Shown here one piece after another: positions 1 to 7,329 of a stretch of DNA of 38,278 nt. Position 1 is the first letter of the stretch. Every line of letters starts with the position of its first letter. Source of the DNA: Lysobacteraceae bacterium (GTDB lineage Bacteria; Pseudomonadota; Gammaproteobacteria; Xanthomonadales; Xanthomonadaceae); NCBI GenBank assembly GCA_030681035.1, contig JAUXUI010000143.1, positions 1 through 38,278 of the forward strand, in the 5' to 3' direction. Below the pieces are notes generated by a model. That model was not told the DNA's origin, ran no database searches, and saw nothing but the letters and a program-made list of their open reading frames with translations. The translations under genes were made by a program, and so were the position numbers.

Positions 1-140
1 CCCTCCGGGAGAAGGTGGCGCGAAGCGCCGGATGAGGGTTCAAGCCCGTACGATAGCCGATACTCGCACCGAACCCTCACCCCCAACCCCTCTCCCGGCG
101 GGAGAGGGGCTTCTACCGCTGAGATATAGCGCTAATCAGG
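1..140. repeat. Right-hand 140 bp of a 185-bp inverted-end repeat
   Basis: Positions 1-95 are identical to 38184-38278, and 119-140 is the exact inverse complement of 38139-38160 (22 bp, beginning CCTGATTAGCGC). Joining the two window ends through the 95-bp overlap gives one 185-bp element with 22-bp inverted termini. Inside are several hairpins: a CTCCC/GGGAG pair, GGCGC/GCGCC, and CCCTCTCCC/GGGAGAGGG. It has no coding capacity, so it resembles a miniature or REP-type non-autonomous repeat. A shorter relative lies inside icmF at 32361-32458. Confidence 0.8.
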
Positions 141-224
141 ACAGCTTGAGGATGCGCTGAATACCCCCCGCACGGCGTCCATGTACGCAATGACGGCTTG
201 TTCAGCGCTTCCTTGACGCATTCC

Positions 225-265
225 TTGACACGGGCTTGACAAATGCAATCGTTTTCTGGCATTAC
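225..265 (+). promoter_or_regulatory. Candidate promoter region for the TonB receptor
   Basis: Two TTGACA hexamers, at 225-230 and 236-241, lie 11 bp apart. With an 18-bp spacer the second faces CATTAC (260-265), a weak -10 match. The rest of 141-467 shows no convincing gene; a short TTG-started frame there has no recognisable similarity. The leader to the ATG at 468 would be about 200 nt, long enough to hold regulation, but no riboswitch or attenuator structure was recognised. Confidence 0.3.
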
Positions 266-467
266 TCAACCCATGTCGCTGCACTGCACAATAAGCCACC
301 TACGAATCCGCTGTTGTTGCGGCGACATGCCCTTGTGTGTGCGGATTCCGGTGCGCTTGAACAGATAGTTCTCAACTGCTCCCGAACCCCGCGACGGTCA
401 TCATCCGGCGCGCACCGCTTCGGGTCTGACAGTCACTGGTTCGGATCACTTCATAAAGGAAGTTCCG

Positions 468-2903
468 ATGACAAGTAACAAGCCTCATGATTTGTCCGCG
501 CTGCGGCGCAGCCCGTTGTTGGTGGCTATTGCTTTGGTGTTGTCCACGGGTGCCATTGCAGCGCAGGATACCGCTGCTCTGGATGCCGACGGTACTGAAA
601 AATCAAAGCCCAAGGCATTGGACCAGGTGATCGTCACCGGTACCCGTCTGACTGATCGCACCATCGCCGAATCGCTGTCGCCGATCGATGTGCTCAGTGT
701 CGAACAGCTTGATGCCCATGGCACCAGCGAACTGATCCAGGCGTTGTCGCGCACCATCCCGTCGTTCAACTTTCCGAATACCTCGATCACCGATGGCACG
801 GATACGGTGCGCCCTGCGCAGTTGCGTGGTTTGGCACCCGATCAAACTCTGGTTCTGGTTAACGGCAAGCGTCGCCACACCACAGCCATTGTCAATGTCA
901 ATGGTAGCCTGGGGCGCGGTTCGTCGCCGGTCGATCTCAATGCCATTCCCAGCAGCGCCATCGCGCGCATCGAGGTGCTGCGTGACGGCGCTGCGGCGCA
1001 GTATGGTTCCGATGCCATTGCCGGTGTGATCAACATTGTGCTGAAAGGTGCCGATAGCGGTACCGGCGTGGATTACCGTTATGGCGAGTTCGACAAGGGC
1101 GATGGCGAGCTCAACGACATCAGCGGGTTTACCGGTTTCAATTTTGGTGATGGTGGTTTCTTCACCGTGGCCGCCGAATACCGTGATCGCAACGATACCA
1201 ACCGCTCGCGCCCCGACCCGCGCCCGCAGTTTTCGCCGATCAATGGTCAGCCCGATCCACGCGAGGCCACCTTCAATCGGCTCAATCACCGCTTTGGCGA
1301 TGCGGCGGTGGAAGACCAGATGCTGTTCGTCAACTCGGTGGTGCCGCTGACCGAGCAGGTCGAGTTCTACAGTTTTGCCAATTACAGCCGGCGCGAAGCG
1401 AACTCGGCCGGTTTCTTCCGTCGTGCGCTCGATGCCCGCAACGTGCCGGTGATTCATCCGGAAGGCTTCCTGCCGCTGATCCTGCCGATTTCCGATGATG
1501 TGTCGGTGTTCGGTGGTTTTCGTGGCGACGCCGCTGGTTGGGGCTTCGATCTGAGCGTGGGCTATGGCAGCAACGAGTTCGATTTCAATGTCGGCAACAG
1601 CGTCAACACCAGCCTCGGTGCGGCCAGCCCGACCGAGTTCTTCGCTGGGACACTCGAGAATGGGCAAACGACCGTCAACCTTGATCTCACCCGTGGCTTC
1701 GATATCGGGTTGGCGTATCCGCTCAATGTCGCCGCTGGTATCGAGTATCGCCGTGACACCTACCAGATCAAGCCCGGTCAATTCGAAAGCTTCACCGGCA
1801 GTGGCTCGCAGGTGTTCGCTGGGTTCCGCCCCAGCGATGCGACCAATCAGGCGCGTCACAACTGGTCTGGCTACCTTGAGTTCGATGCCGACCTCACCGA
1901 CAAGCTGAGCACCAGTTTTGCGGCGCGTTATGAAGATTATTCCGACTTCGGCACCACATTGTCGGGCAAGTTGTCCTCGCGATATGCCTTCACCGAGCGC
2001 GTTGCACTGCGTGGCACCATCAGCAACGGTTTCCGTGCGCCATCGCTGTCGCAGCAGTTGTACTCCACCACCGCCACCAACTTCATCGACGGTGTACCGT
2101 TCGACATCCGCACCTTCCCGGTGACCAGCCCGATTGCCCAGGCATTGGGCGCCGAACCGCTGGACGCCGAGGAATCGACCAACTTCAGTTTGGGTCTGGT
2201 GATCCAGCCGACCGACAACTGGAGCATCACCCTGGATGCCTATCACGTGAAAGTGCGTGATCGCATCGTGCTCTCGGAAAACCTGCGTGGCACTGCAGTG
2301 CGCAACTTCCTCGCCACCCAGGGCTTCCCAAATGTCGATGGTGGCCGCTACTTCACCAATGCCGTGGATACCACCACCGAGGGCATCGATCTGGTCAGCA
2401 GTACCGACTATGACCTCGGCAATGCCGGCGCCCTCACGGTGACGGCTGCGTTGAATTACAACACCACCGATCTGGATCGGATTGCCGATAACCCGGCGGT
2501 GTTGGAGCAAGGCGGCCTGGACTTGCTGCGCATCGGGCGAACCGAGATCGGTCGCATCACCAAAGGCGTGCCCAAGTACAAGGGTATCCTCGGCCTTGAC
2601 TGGAATCTGGATCGCTGGTCGGCGCGCCTTGGCACCACCTATTACGGTACCTACAGCACGTTCAACGACGACCCGGCGCGCGACCAGAAGTTCGGCGCCG
2701 AGTGGGTGTTCGACACCTCGGTGAGCTTCAAGGTGAACAAGTCATTCACCCTCACGGCCGGTGTCGATAATCTCACCGACGAACTGCCCGACGAGGTGAT
2801 TGCGGTCAACAGCTTCAATGGCATTCTGCCGTTCTCCGGTGGCAACTCGCCGTTTGGCTTCAATGGTCGTTTCTTCTACGGCAAGGCGACCCTGCGGTTT
2901 TGA
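468..2903 (+). CDS. TonB-dependent outer-membrane receptor
   Basis: This 811-residue outer-membrane receptor takes up a ligand with energy from TonB-ExbBD. Residues 1-32 form a signal peptide ending in a TGAIAA-type cleavage site. A TonB-box-like stretch DQVIVTGTR (52-60) opens the plug, which includes the conserved LVLVNGKRR, RIEVLRDGAAAQYGSDAIAG and GVINIVLKG motifs (about 130-195). The rest is beta-barrel with alternating aromatic strands, ending FYGKATLRF with the terminal Phe typical of BAM substrates. There is no STN signalling domain and no adjacent sigma/anti-sigma pair. An AAAGGAAG ribosome site sits 5 nt before the ATG. It appears monocistronic, with a hairpin at 2930-2962. The ligand cannot be told from sequence; such receptors in this order import siderophores, vitamins, sugars or peptides. 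Confidence 0.93.
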   Translation: MTSNKPHDLSALRRSPLLVAIALVLSTGAIAAQDTAALDADGTEKSKPKALDQVIVTGTRLTDRTIAESLSPIDVLSVEQLDAHGTSELIQALSRTIPSFNFPNTSITDGTDTVRPAQLRGLAPDQTLVLVNGKRRHTTAIVNVNGSLGRGSSPVDLNAIPSSAIARIEVLRDGAAAQYGSDAIAGVINIVLKGADSGTGVDYRYGEFDKGDGELNDISGFTGFNFGDGGFFTVAAEYRDRNDTNRSRPDPRPQFSPINGQPDPREATFNRLNHRFGDAAVEDQMLFVNSVVPLTEQVEFYSFANYSRREANSAGFFRRALDARNVPVIHPEGFLPLILPISDDVSVFGGFRGDAAGWGFDLSVGYGSNEFDFNVGNSVNTSLGAASPTEFFAGTLENGQTTVNLDLTRGFDIGLAYPLNVAAGIEYRRDTYQIKPGQFESFTGSGSQVFAGFRPSDATNQARHNWSGYLEFDADLTDKLSTSFAARYEDYSDFGTTLSGKLSSRYAFTERVALRGTISNGFRAPSLSQQLYSTTATNFIDGVPFDIRTFPVTSPIAQALGAEPLDAEESTNFSLGLVIQPTDNWSITLDAYHVKVRDRIVLSENLRGTAVRNFLATQGFPNVDGGRYFTNAVDTTTEGIDLVSSTDYDLGNAGALTVTAALNYNTTDLDRIADNPAVLEQGGLDLLRIGRTEIGRITKGVPKYKGILGLDWNLDRWSARLGTTYYGTYSTFNDDPARDQKFGAEWVFDTSVSFKVNKSFTLTAGVDNLTDELPDEVIAVNSFNGILPFSGGNSPFGFNGRFFYGKATLRF

Positions 2904-2929
2904 TCGCATCCGTACCTCAAGCAACATCA

Positions 2930-2962
2930 AAGCAAGGCCTGCCCATCGGGCAGGCCTTGCTT
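2930..2962 (+). terminator. Strong hairpin after the TonB receptor
   Basis: A perfect 15-bp stem (AAGCAAGGCCTGCCC with its complement) closes over a 3-nt loop, starting 26 nt after the receptor stop. No U-tract follows, so it may terminate inefficiently on its own or act as an mRNA 3'-end stabiliser. Confidence 0.65.
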
Positions 2963-3066
2963 GCGCTGAACCGGACATGCATGGTTTTTGTCGCGGTTCG
3001 CTCGGGGACTGGCCGAATGCTCACCGGTTGCATACCCTGTAGGGATTATCAGGTGGGGTATTCGTC

Positions 3067-3912
3067 ATGGAAGCAGAAAACGTACGGCCGACCAAACCCG
3101 TGCAGCGGAGTGACAGCAAGGCTTGGCCGGTGATTGCGCTGTTGTTACTGGTAGTAATGGCCATCGGTGGCTATATGTATTGGCGTGTCGGAAAAAACGT
3201 GCCGGTTGCGCCAGCCGAGCCAAATGTGGTGACCGCAGAGCGGTTGGTGGAGAGTGTCGTGGAGACGCCCGCGCCGCCCATGTCGCGACCGAATGCGGTG
3301 CCAGCAGCAGAACCGTTGCCGGCGCTGGCTGACAGCGATACCGACGTGCTCGCTGCTTTGGGCCGCCTGACGGGCAGCGATACCACGCGCGTCTGGCTGC
3401 GCCCCGAACATGTCATCGAGCGCATCGTTGCCACCGTGGATGCATTGCCACGACCCAGGTTGGCGCTGCGCGTGTGGCCGTTGAAGCCCGTAGCAGGCGA
3501 GTTCACCGTGGTCGATACGCAGCAGGGCAAAGTGATTGCCGCCGAAAACGCGGCGCGATACGTGCCTTATGTGCGGGCATTTGACGCGCTAGACAGCGAA
3601 ATGGCAGTGGCTGCATATCGCCATTGGCAGCCACTTTTCCAGAGCGCTTACCGCCAGTTGGGGTATCCCGATAGCCAGTTCAATGATCGGCTGCTGGTGG
3701 TGATCGATCATTTGCTTGCGGCACCGACGCCGCCAGAGCCGCTTGCAGTGCAATTTAATGGTGTGCTTTACGAGTACGTCGATCCGGCGTTGCAGTCGGC
3801 ATCGGTGGGGCACAAGCTGATGCTGCGCATGGGCGCCGACAATGCCCGCACGTTCAAGCGCAAGTTGAAGCGGATAAGGGTGTTGCTGATCGCCAAACCT
3901 GAATCGCCATAG
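3067..3912 (+). CDS. DUF3014 domain membrane-anchored protein
   Basis: This 281-residue protein has a short basic cytoplasmic N-terminus, one transmembrane helix at about 19-40 ([21 protein letters not shown]) and a Pro/Ala-rich linker to about residue 85. A soluble domain of the DUF3014 type follows, with hallmarks [32 protein letters not shown] and a [31 protein letters not shown] block. The topology suggests a periplasmic domain anchored in the inner membrane. The family's biochemical role is unknown to me. It is probably its own unit: an inter-gene hairpin precedes it and a convergent gene follows. The start is supported by a G-rich ribosome site (AGGTGGGG) upstream. Confidence 0.8.
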   Translation: MEAENVRPTKPVQRSDSKAWPVIALLLLVVMAIGGYMYWRVGKNVPVAPAEPNVVTAERLVESVVETPAPPMSRPNAVPAAEPLPALADSDTDVLAALGRLTGSDTTRVWLRPEHVIERIVATVDALPRPRLALRVWPLKPVAGEFTVVDTQQGKVIAAENAARYVPYVRAFDALDSEMAVAAYRHWQPLFQSAYRQLGYPDSQFNDRLLVVIDHLLAAPTPPEPLAVQFNGVLYEYVDPALQSASVGHKLMLRMGADNARTFKRKLKRIRVLLIAKPESP

Positions 3913-3916
3913 CTCA

Positions 3917-4089
3917 CATCACACCTGCCGCGCGCCCGATTGCTACGTTGCGCGCGGTCACTGCGCGCGTCAGCACCACGGCTACCCCATTGCGAAACAC
4001 CTCGACGCCCTGCGCCGGCTCGGTCCCTGCGCCGAACACCGCCGCAGTTTTGCACCGGTACGCGCCTTGCTGACGCCCGGTTGCGGGTG
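3917..4089 (+). other. Unassigned stretch, possibly a decayed coding fragment
   Basis: The gap 3913-4264 between two convergent genes holds a repeat, a hairpin and this stretch. One plus frame reads through about 55 codons with a protein-like composition, including [20 protein letters not shown], and ends TGA at about 4087-4089, but it has no start. The opposite strand also has a 60-codon frame (3914-4096). I recognise neither; both could be chance in GC-rich DNA. Confidence 0.15.
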
Positions 4090-4120
4090 ATCGCAAACGT
4101 GGACTCGGGACTGCGTGATT

Positions 4121-4207
4121 GATGGGTTTCGGTCGCTTCGCGACAGCGTTCGCTCCGCGAACTACGCCTTCGTCACACTCGGTCGCTGCGCTCTACCCAT
4201 CCTACGG
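4121..4207. repeat. GATGGGT...ACCCATC intergenic palindromic repeat
   Basis: GATGGGT (4121-4127) is matched by ACCCATC (4195-4201), and nested smaller hairpins such as GTCGC-TTC-GCGAC lie inside. The sequence type (ATGGGTTTCG...CTACCCATCCTACG) is a common dispersed intergenic repeat in Xanthomonadales and some other proteobacteria (from general knowledge). Confidence 0.6.
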
Positions 4208-4210
4208 GCT

Positions 4211-4234
4211 GCCGCCCCCCAAGGGGCGGGCTTT
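4211..4234 (+). terminator. GC-rich hairpin with short T run
   Basis: GCCGCCCC (4211-4218) pairs imperfectly with GGGGCGGGC (4223-4231), followed by TTT. It lies between the convergent DUF3014 and endonuclease genes and could serve either direction. Confidence 0.4.
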
Positions 4235-4264
4235 GTGGCCCGTCCTTGCAATCGACAAAGCGCC

Positions 4265-5971
4265 TCAGTTGCAGACGTTCTGGTACACGCAGGCGACCCA
4301 CTCCGGGTGGTCGATGAACGGATTGCGGTTGCCCTGGAAGGTCTGGATCATGTCGTTGCGCAACACTTCGGCGGTGTTGACCGGATCCTGCTGGTGCCAG
4401 TTGAGCAAGGTGCTGAGTCGGCCCATGTAGGCCACTGCGGCGTTGCCACCGGTGTTGACCACCAGCGACAGGTCGTCGGTGAGGCGCAGGTCGGGCTCGG
4501 CGACGCCGCTCACCCCGTTGCTGCCACCTTCGTAACGCACGTCCATGTACAGGATGCCGCGCGCGACATTGCCTTTGAGCTTGCTCCATACCTGCCAGAT
4601 CACGCCGTCGCTCCAGTTGGAGTTGCCGGGGAACACGCCGCTGCCACCGCCCTGGCTGGCATAGGCGCCGGTGGCATATTCGGTGCAGCTGGCGCTGCAA
4701 TCGCCGTACGGCTTGTTGCCACGATTGGAGTTGTAGGTGATATCCGACAGCATCAGCATGTGCATGTCGGTGTAGGCGTAGTTGGTGCTGCCATCAACGG
4801 AGAAACCCAGCGAGTTTGGCCAGGTGTGTTCGCGGTTGTAAAAACTGTTGCCACCAGCCTCTTTCAGGTACGAAGCATTCTTGTAGATATCGAGAATGCG
4901 GCCGCTGTTGAGCGGATCTTCGTCGGCCAGCTTCAGGGCATCCCAGGTATCGGTGGTGCTGGCGGTGTAGGGAATCTTGGTGTGGTCGTCGATCAGGTTG
5001 TGCAGTGCGCTGCGTAGCGCGCTGGGGCTGCTGGCGACGATGCCAGCATAGTATCCGGTGCCGCCGCCACCGCCACCGCTGGCTGCGGTGTAGTTGCCGG
5101 TCAGGCTGACGCCGCTGAAGCTGGTGAACGCATTGACCATCACGTACCAAGTGCCAGCTTGCGGTGCGGCAAAGCTGCACGTTTCGGCATTGCCGGTCAG
5201 GAACGGGCGGCAGTCGTAAGTGCTGGTGGTGGGCGCGCTGCCAAAGCGCACGTACACGTCGGCGTCGCCGCTACCGCCATTGATAGCGAAGCTGAGGTTG
5301 CTTGCGCCACTGGGCACGGCAAGGGTGAAGCTCAGTGCGTTGTTGGTGGTGGCTGCAAGGCCGCTAACGGCGACGCCGTTGCTCAACGCAACCGGGCCGG
5401 TGACCGGAGCGACCAGCGTCTGTCCAGCGTTGCAGGCACCGAATGAACTGGTTCGCGGCGTCTGCCAGGTGAAGTCACTGGCCTTGGAACCGCTGCCGCT
5501 GAGTTGCAGCGAATAGCCGACAGTGGTGGTGCTGGTTTCCGAGGTTGGCACGGCGCTGCTGGTGCGCCCGATGGCCGGGCCGTCGCTGGCGGTGAACGTG
5601 CCCTCGTAGCTGAGCAGCTGCACTACCGCACCACTGGCATCGACCAATGCCAAGCCGTCCGGCGCACCGTTTTGCATGCCGGTCGAACCGACCGTCACCA
5701 CGGCTGTGCCGTGACCGCCGCACTGATTTGCAGTTGTGCCGGAGAGATTTAGCGTGGCGTATTGAGCGCCATTGGAGCCGTTGTACAGCACCACCTTCCA
5801 GCCGCTCAGGCTGGTTCCCGCTGGCGCGATGACCTCAACCTTTTCGTTGGTATCGGTGCCGTTGTTGTCGTAGTGGAACTCGTTGATGAAGACATCGGCC
5901 GATGCGCTGGACATGCCGAAAATGGCCAGTCCGGCAACGATGACGCGTGGTAGTCGCGGAAACTGTTTCAT
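4265..5971 (-). CDS. Secreted endonuclease I with lamin-tail and PPC domains
   Basis: This 568-residue secreted nuclease should degrade extracellular DNA, and possibly RNA, in the periplasm or outside the cell. In order it has a signal peptide (1-25, cut after SSASA); a lamin-tail/LTD-like beta domain (about 26-185, starting VFINEFHYDNNGTD); a bacterial pre-peptidase C-terminal-like domain (about 195-297, with GSGDADVYVRFG and GTWYVMVNAF); a Gly linker; and a C-terminal endonuclease I domain. The last carries the His-Me finger motif NREHTWPNS, a DMHMLMLSDITYNSNRGN block and the terminal QGNRNPFIDHPEWV block typical of the family. GGGGAG lies just upstream of the ATG. The two accessory domains suggest substrate or surface targeting. 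Disulfides are likely, since several Cys occur, including near the C-terminus. Confidence 0.92.
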   Translation of the reverse strand: MKQFPRLPRVIVAGLAIFGMSSASADVFINEFHYDNNGTDTNEKVEVIAPAGTSLSGWKVVLYNGSNGAQYATLNLSGTTANQCGGHGTAVVTVGSTGMQNGAPDGLALVDASGAVVQLLSYEGTFTASDGPAIGRTSSAVPTSETSTTTVGYSLQLSGSGSKASDFTWQTPRTSSFGACNAGQTLVAPVTGPVALSNGVAVSGLAATTNNALSFTLAVPSGASNLSFAINGGSGDADVYVRFGSAPTTSTYDCRPFLTGNAETCSFAAPQAGTWYVMVNAFTSFSGVSLTGNYTAASGGGGGGTGYYAGIVASSPSALRSALHNLIDDHTKIPYTASTTDTWDALKLADEDPLNSGRILDIYKNASYLKEAGGNSFYNREHTWPNSLGFSVDGSTNYAYTDMHMLMLSDITYNSNRGNKPYGDCSASCTEYATGAYASQGGGSGVFPGNSNWSDGVIWQVWSKLKGNVARGILYMDVRYEGGSNGVSGVAEPDLRLTDDLSLVVNTGGNAAVAYMGRLSTLLNWHQQDPVNTAEVLRNDMIQTFQGNRNPFIDHPEWVACVYQNVCN

Positions 5972-6087
5972 GCGTGGTACTCCCCGAAATGCCGGCTGGC
6001 GGCGAAAGCGTGATGAGCGCCATACCTCCCCCGAGGCGGCTCACGCGAAGTTGCCAACATTACTCGCAAACGATGACAGCCGTAAGA

Positions 6088-6990
6088 TCATTTGGTACTC
6101 GGTGCGGGCGCTGGAACCGTTTCATTTGCAATCGTCTGTTGCAGCCGCTTGCGTGCCGCAGTGGCATAGCGTTGGCAGGCGTTCGCATTCACGAATCGCG
6201 ATGTGTTGCTGCCATGCAAAAGGCGGTTGAACAGATCGCCAAACTCCGGGTGTACCGGCACCAGAATGTCGCAGCGCAACAGAGCAACGCGCGCGATGCT
6301 GGTGCGGAACTGGGCAATGCGGGCCGGTGTATCGCTGAAACGAAAGCCCGGTGCCGCCACCGCATTCAAACTGTCGGCGTACACCATCGTTACGCAACGT
6401 TCCGCCTCGCAGCTTTGCCAACTCCAGGTGGTGCTGCCGGGCGTGTGGCCGGGGGTGTAATGGGCGCGAACGCGGGTGTTGCCCAGGGTGAGGGTGCCGT
6501 CATCGACGATTTCGGTGACGTGCTCAATCGCCGGGTAGGCGTTGCCCATGCCGTAGCCTGCCTGTGGGTCATCGGCGGTGACCGTGCCCATGCGTAATGC
6601 GTTGGCGCCCCGAGTGCTGGCAGCCACCTGCGCGCCGCTCATGCGTGCCAGCGCCGCAATGCCACCGGCATGATCAAAATGCGCATGTGAGCTCAGCACC
6701 CAGCGCACGTCGTGTAGTTCAAAGCCAAGTTCACGGATGTTCTCGGCAATCAATGGCGCCGATTGTGGCAGTGCGCCATCGAGCACGATCAGCCCGGCAC
6801 CGGTGTCGATCAGTACCGAGGACAGACCCCGGGTGCCGATGTAGTAACTGTTGCCGAACAGGCGGAACGGCGTTTGTGCGGTGTTCCAGCGCGTGCAATT
6901 GCCGCACTCGATCGGCGTTACATCGGCGGGCTGGGCGTGGCTGAAGGTGCTCGCAAGACATGCCAGCAGCAAAAGGGCGGTGCGTTGCAT
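6088..6990 (-). CDS. Subclass B3 metallo-beta-lactamase
   Basis: This 300-residue periplasmic enzyme is predicted to hydrolyse beta-lactams with two zinc ions. Residues 1-20 are a signal peptide ending SHAQ. The metal ligands of B3 enzymes are all visible: SSHAHFDHAGG gives His102, His104, Asp106 and His107; YTPGHTPGS gives His182; VPVHPEFGD gives His247. Ser207 in YADSLNAV takes the place where B1 enzymes have Cys. The chosen ATG at 6990 has GGAG 8 nt upstream; an in-frame start at 7056 would put 22 residues before the signal peptide. It is apparently monocistronic and chromosomal, with no mobile element or resistance cassette beside it. A related non-lactamase MBL-fold hydrolase cannot be excluded, but the B3-specific motifs make that less likely. 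Confidence 0.88.
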   Translation of the reverse strand: MQRTALLLLACLASTFSHAQPADVTPIECGNCTRWNTAQTPFRLFGNSYYIGTRGLSSVLIDTGAGLIVLDGALPQSAPLIAENIRELGFELHDVRWVLSSHAHFDHAGGIAALARMSGAQVAASTRGANALRMGTVTADDPQAGYGMGNAYPAIEHVTEIVDDGTLTLGNTRVRAHYTPGHTPGSTTWSWQSCEAERCVTMVYADSLNAVAAPGFRFSDTPARIAQFRTSIARVALLRCDILVPVHPEFGDLFNRLLHGSNTSRFVNANACQRYATAARKRLQQTIANETVPAPAPSTK

Positions 6991-7101
6991 TCGGTGGTCT
7001 CCACGCGGGGTCGGGTGCATGGATGCTGCGCGCAAATTCTGGCGATTTGCGGGCAAGCGACGACATGGATGCTCTTTATCGCCAGTTCGTTCGCCGACAG
7101 G

Positions 7102-7258
7102 CCGGCTCCTACAGAAGCACGGAGCCGGGATTTCTGTAGGAGCTCACCCTGTGAGCGACCGTAATCCCACCATCGACGCGTAACGGGGTCGCCCACAGGG
7201 TGGGCTCCTACAGGGGTGGATCACCGCTTTGTTGTGGGAGCGCACCTTGTGCGCGACG
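7102..7258. repeat. Cluster of three REP-like palindromes plus a remnant
   Basis: Within the 339-bp gene-free stretch 6991-7329, REP-like units (core CACCCTGTG flanked by GGAGC and GCGAC) lie at 7135-7160 (+), 7187-7212 (inverted) and 7233-7258 (+, diverged). A shorter CCGGCTCC/GGAGCCGG hairpin at 7102-7128 may be a remnant of the same family. The inverted spacing of neighbouring units is typical of bacterial interspersed mosaic elements. Confidence 0.8.
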
Positions 7259-7263
7259 CCTTT

Positions 7264-7329
7264 CTGCGCCCTTTGCGGACCGAAGGGCTTTACGCTTTCC
7301 CGAGTCCCGAGTCCCGAGTCCCGAGTCCC
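7264..7329. repeat. Composite repeat with 4 x GAGTCCC, abutting the mmsA stop
   Basis: A CTTTGCGGAC-GAA-GGCTTTACGCTTTCCCG block is followed by four exact heptamers GAGTCCC (7302-7329), which end directly at the mmsA stop codon (7330). A second copy of the block, with a different short tandem array, lies at 9383-9462 before the ald stop. Confidence 0.75.

Noticed and set aside
35-60. tRNA T-arm-like sequence GGTTCAAGCCC in the end repeat
   Set aside because: No acceptor or anticodon stem around it; it belongs to the repeat element, which also occurs at the right end.
236-478. 80-codon TTG-started frame upstream of the TonB receptor
   Set aside because: No recognisable similarity, poor composition, overlaps the receptor start and its ribosome site.
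603-2510. 635-codon minus-strand frame across the TonB receptor gene
   Set aside because: Long antisense frame caused by GC-rich codon bias; the plus frame has full receptor motifs.
4115-5017. 300-codon plus frame across the endonuclease gene
   Set aside because: Antisense of a well-supported nuclease domain, with Val/Gly/Ala-rich low-complexity translation.
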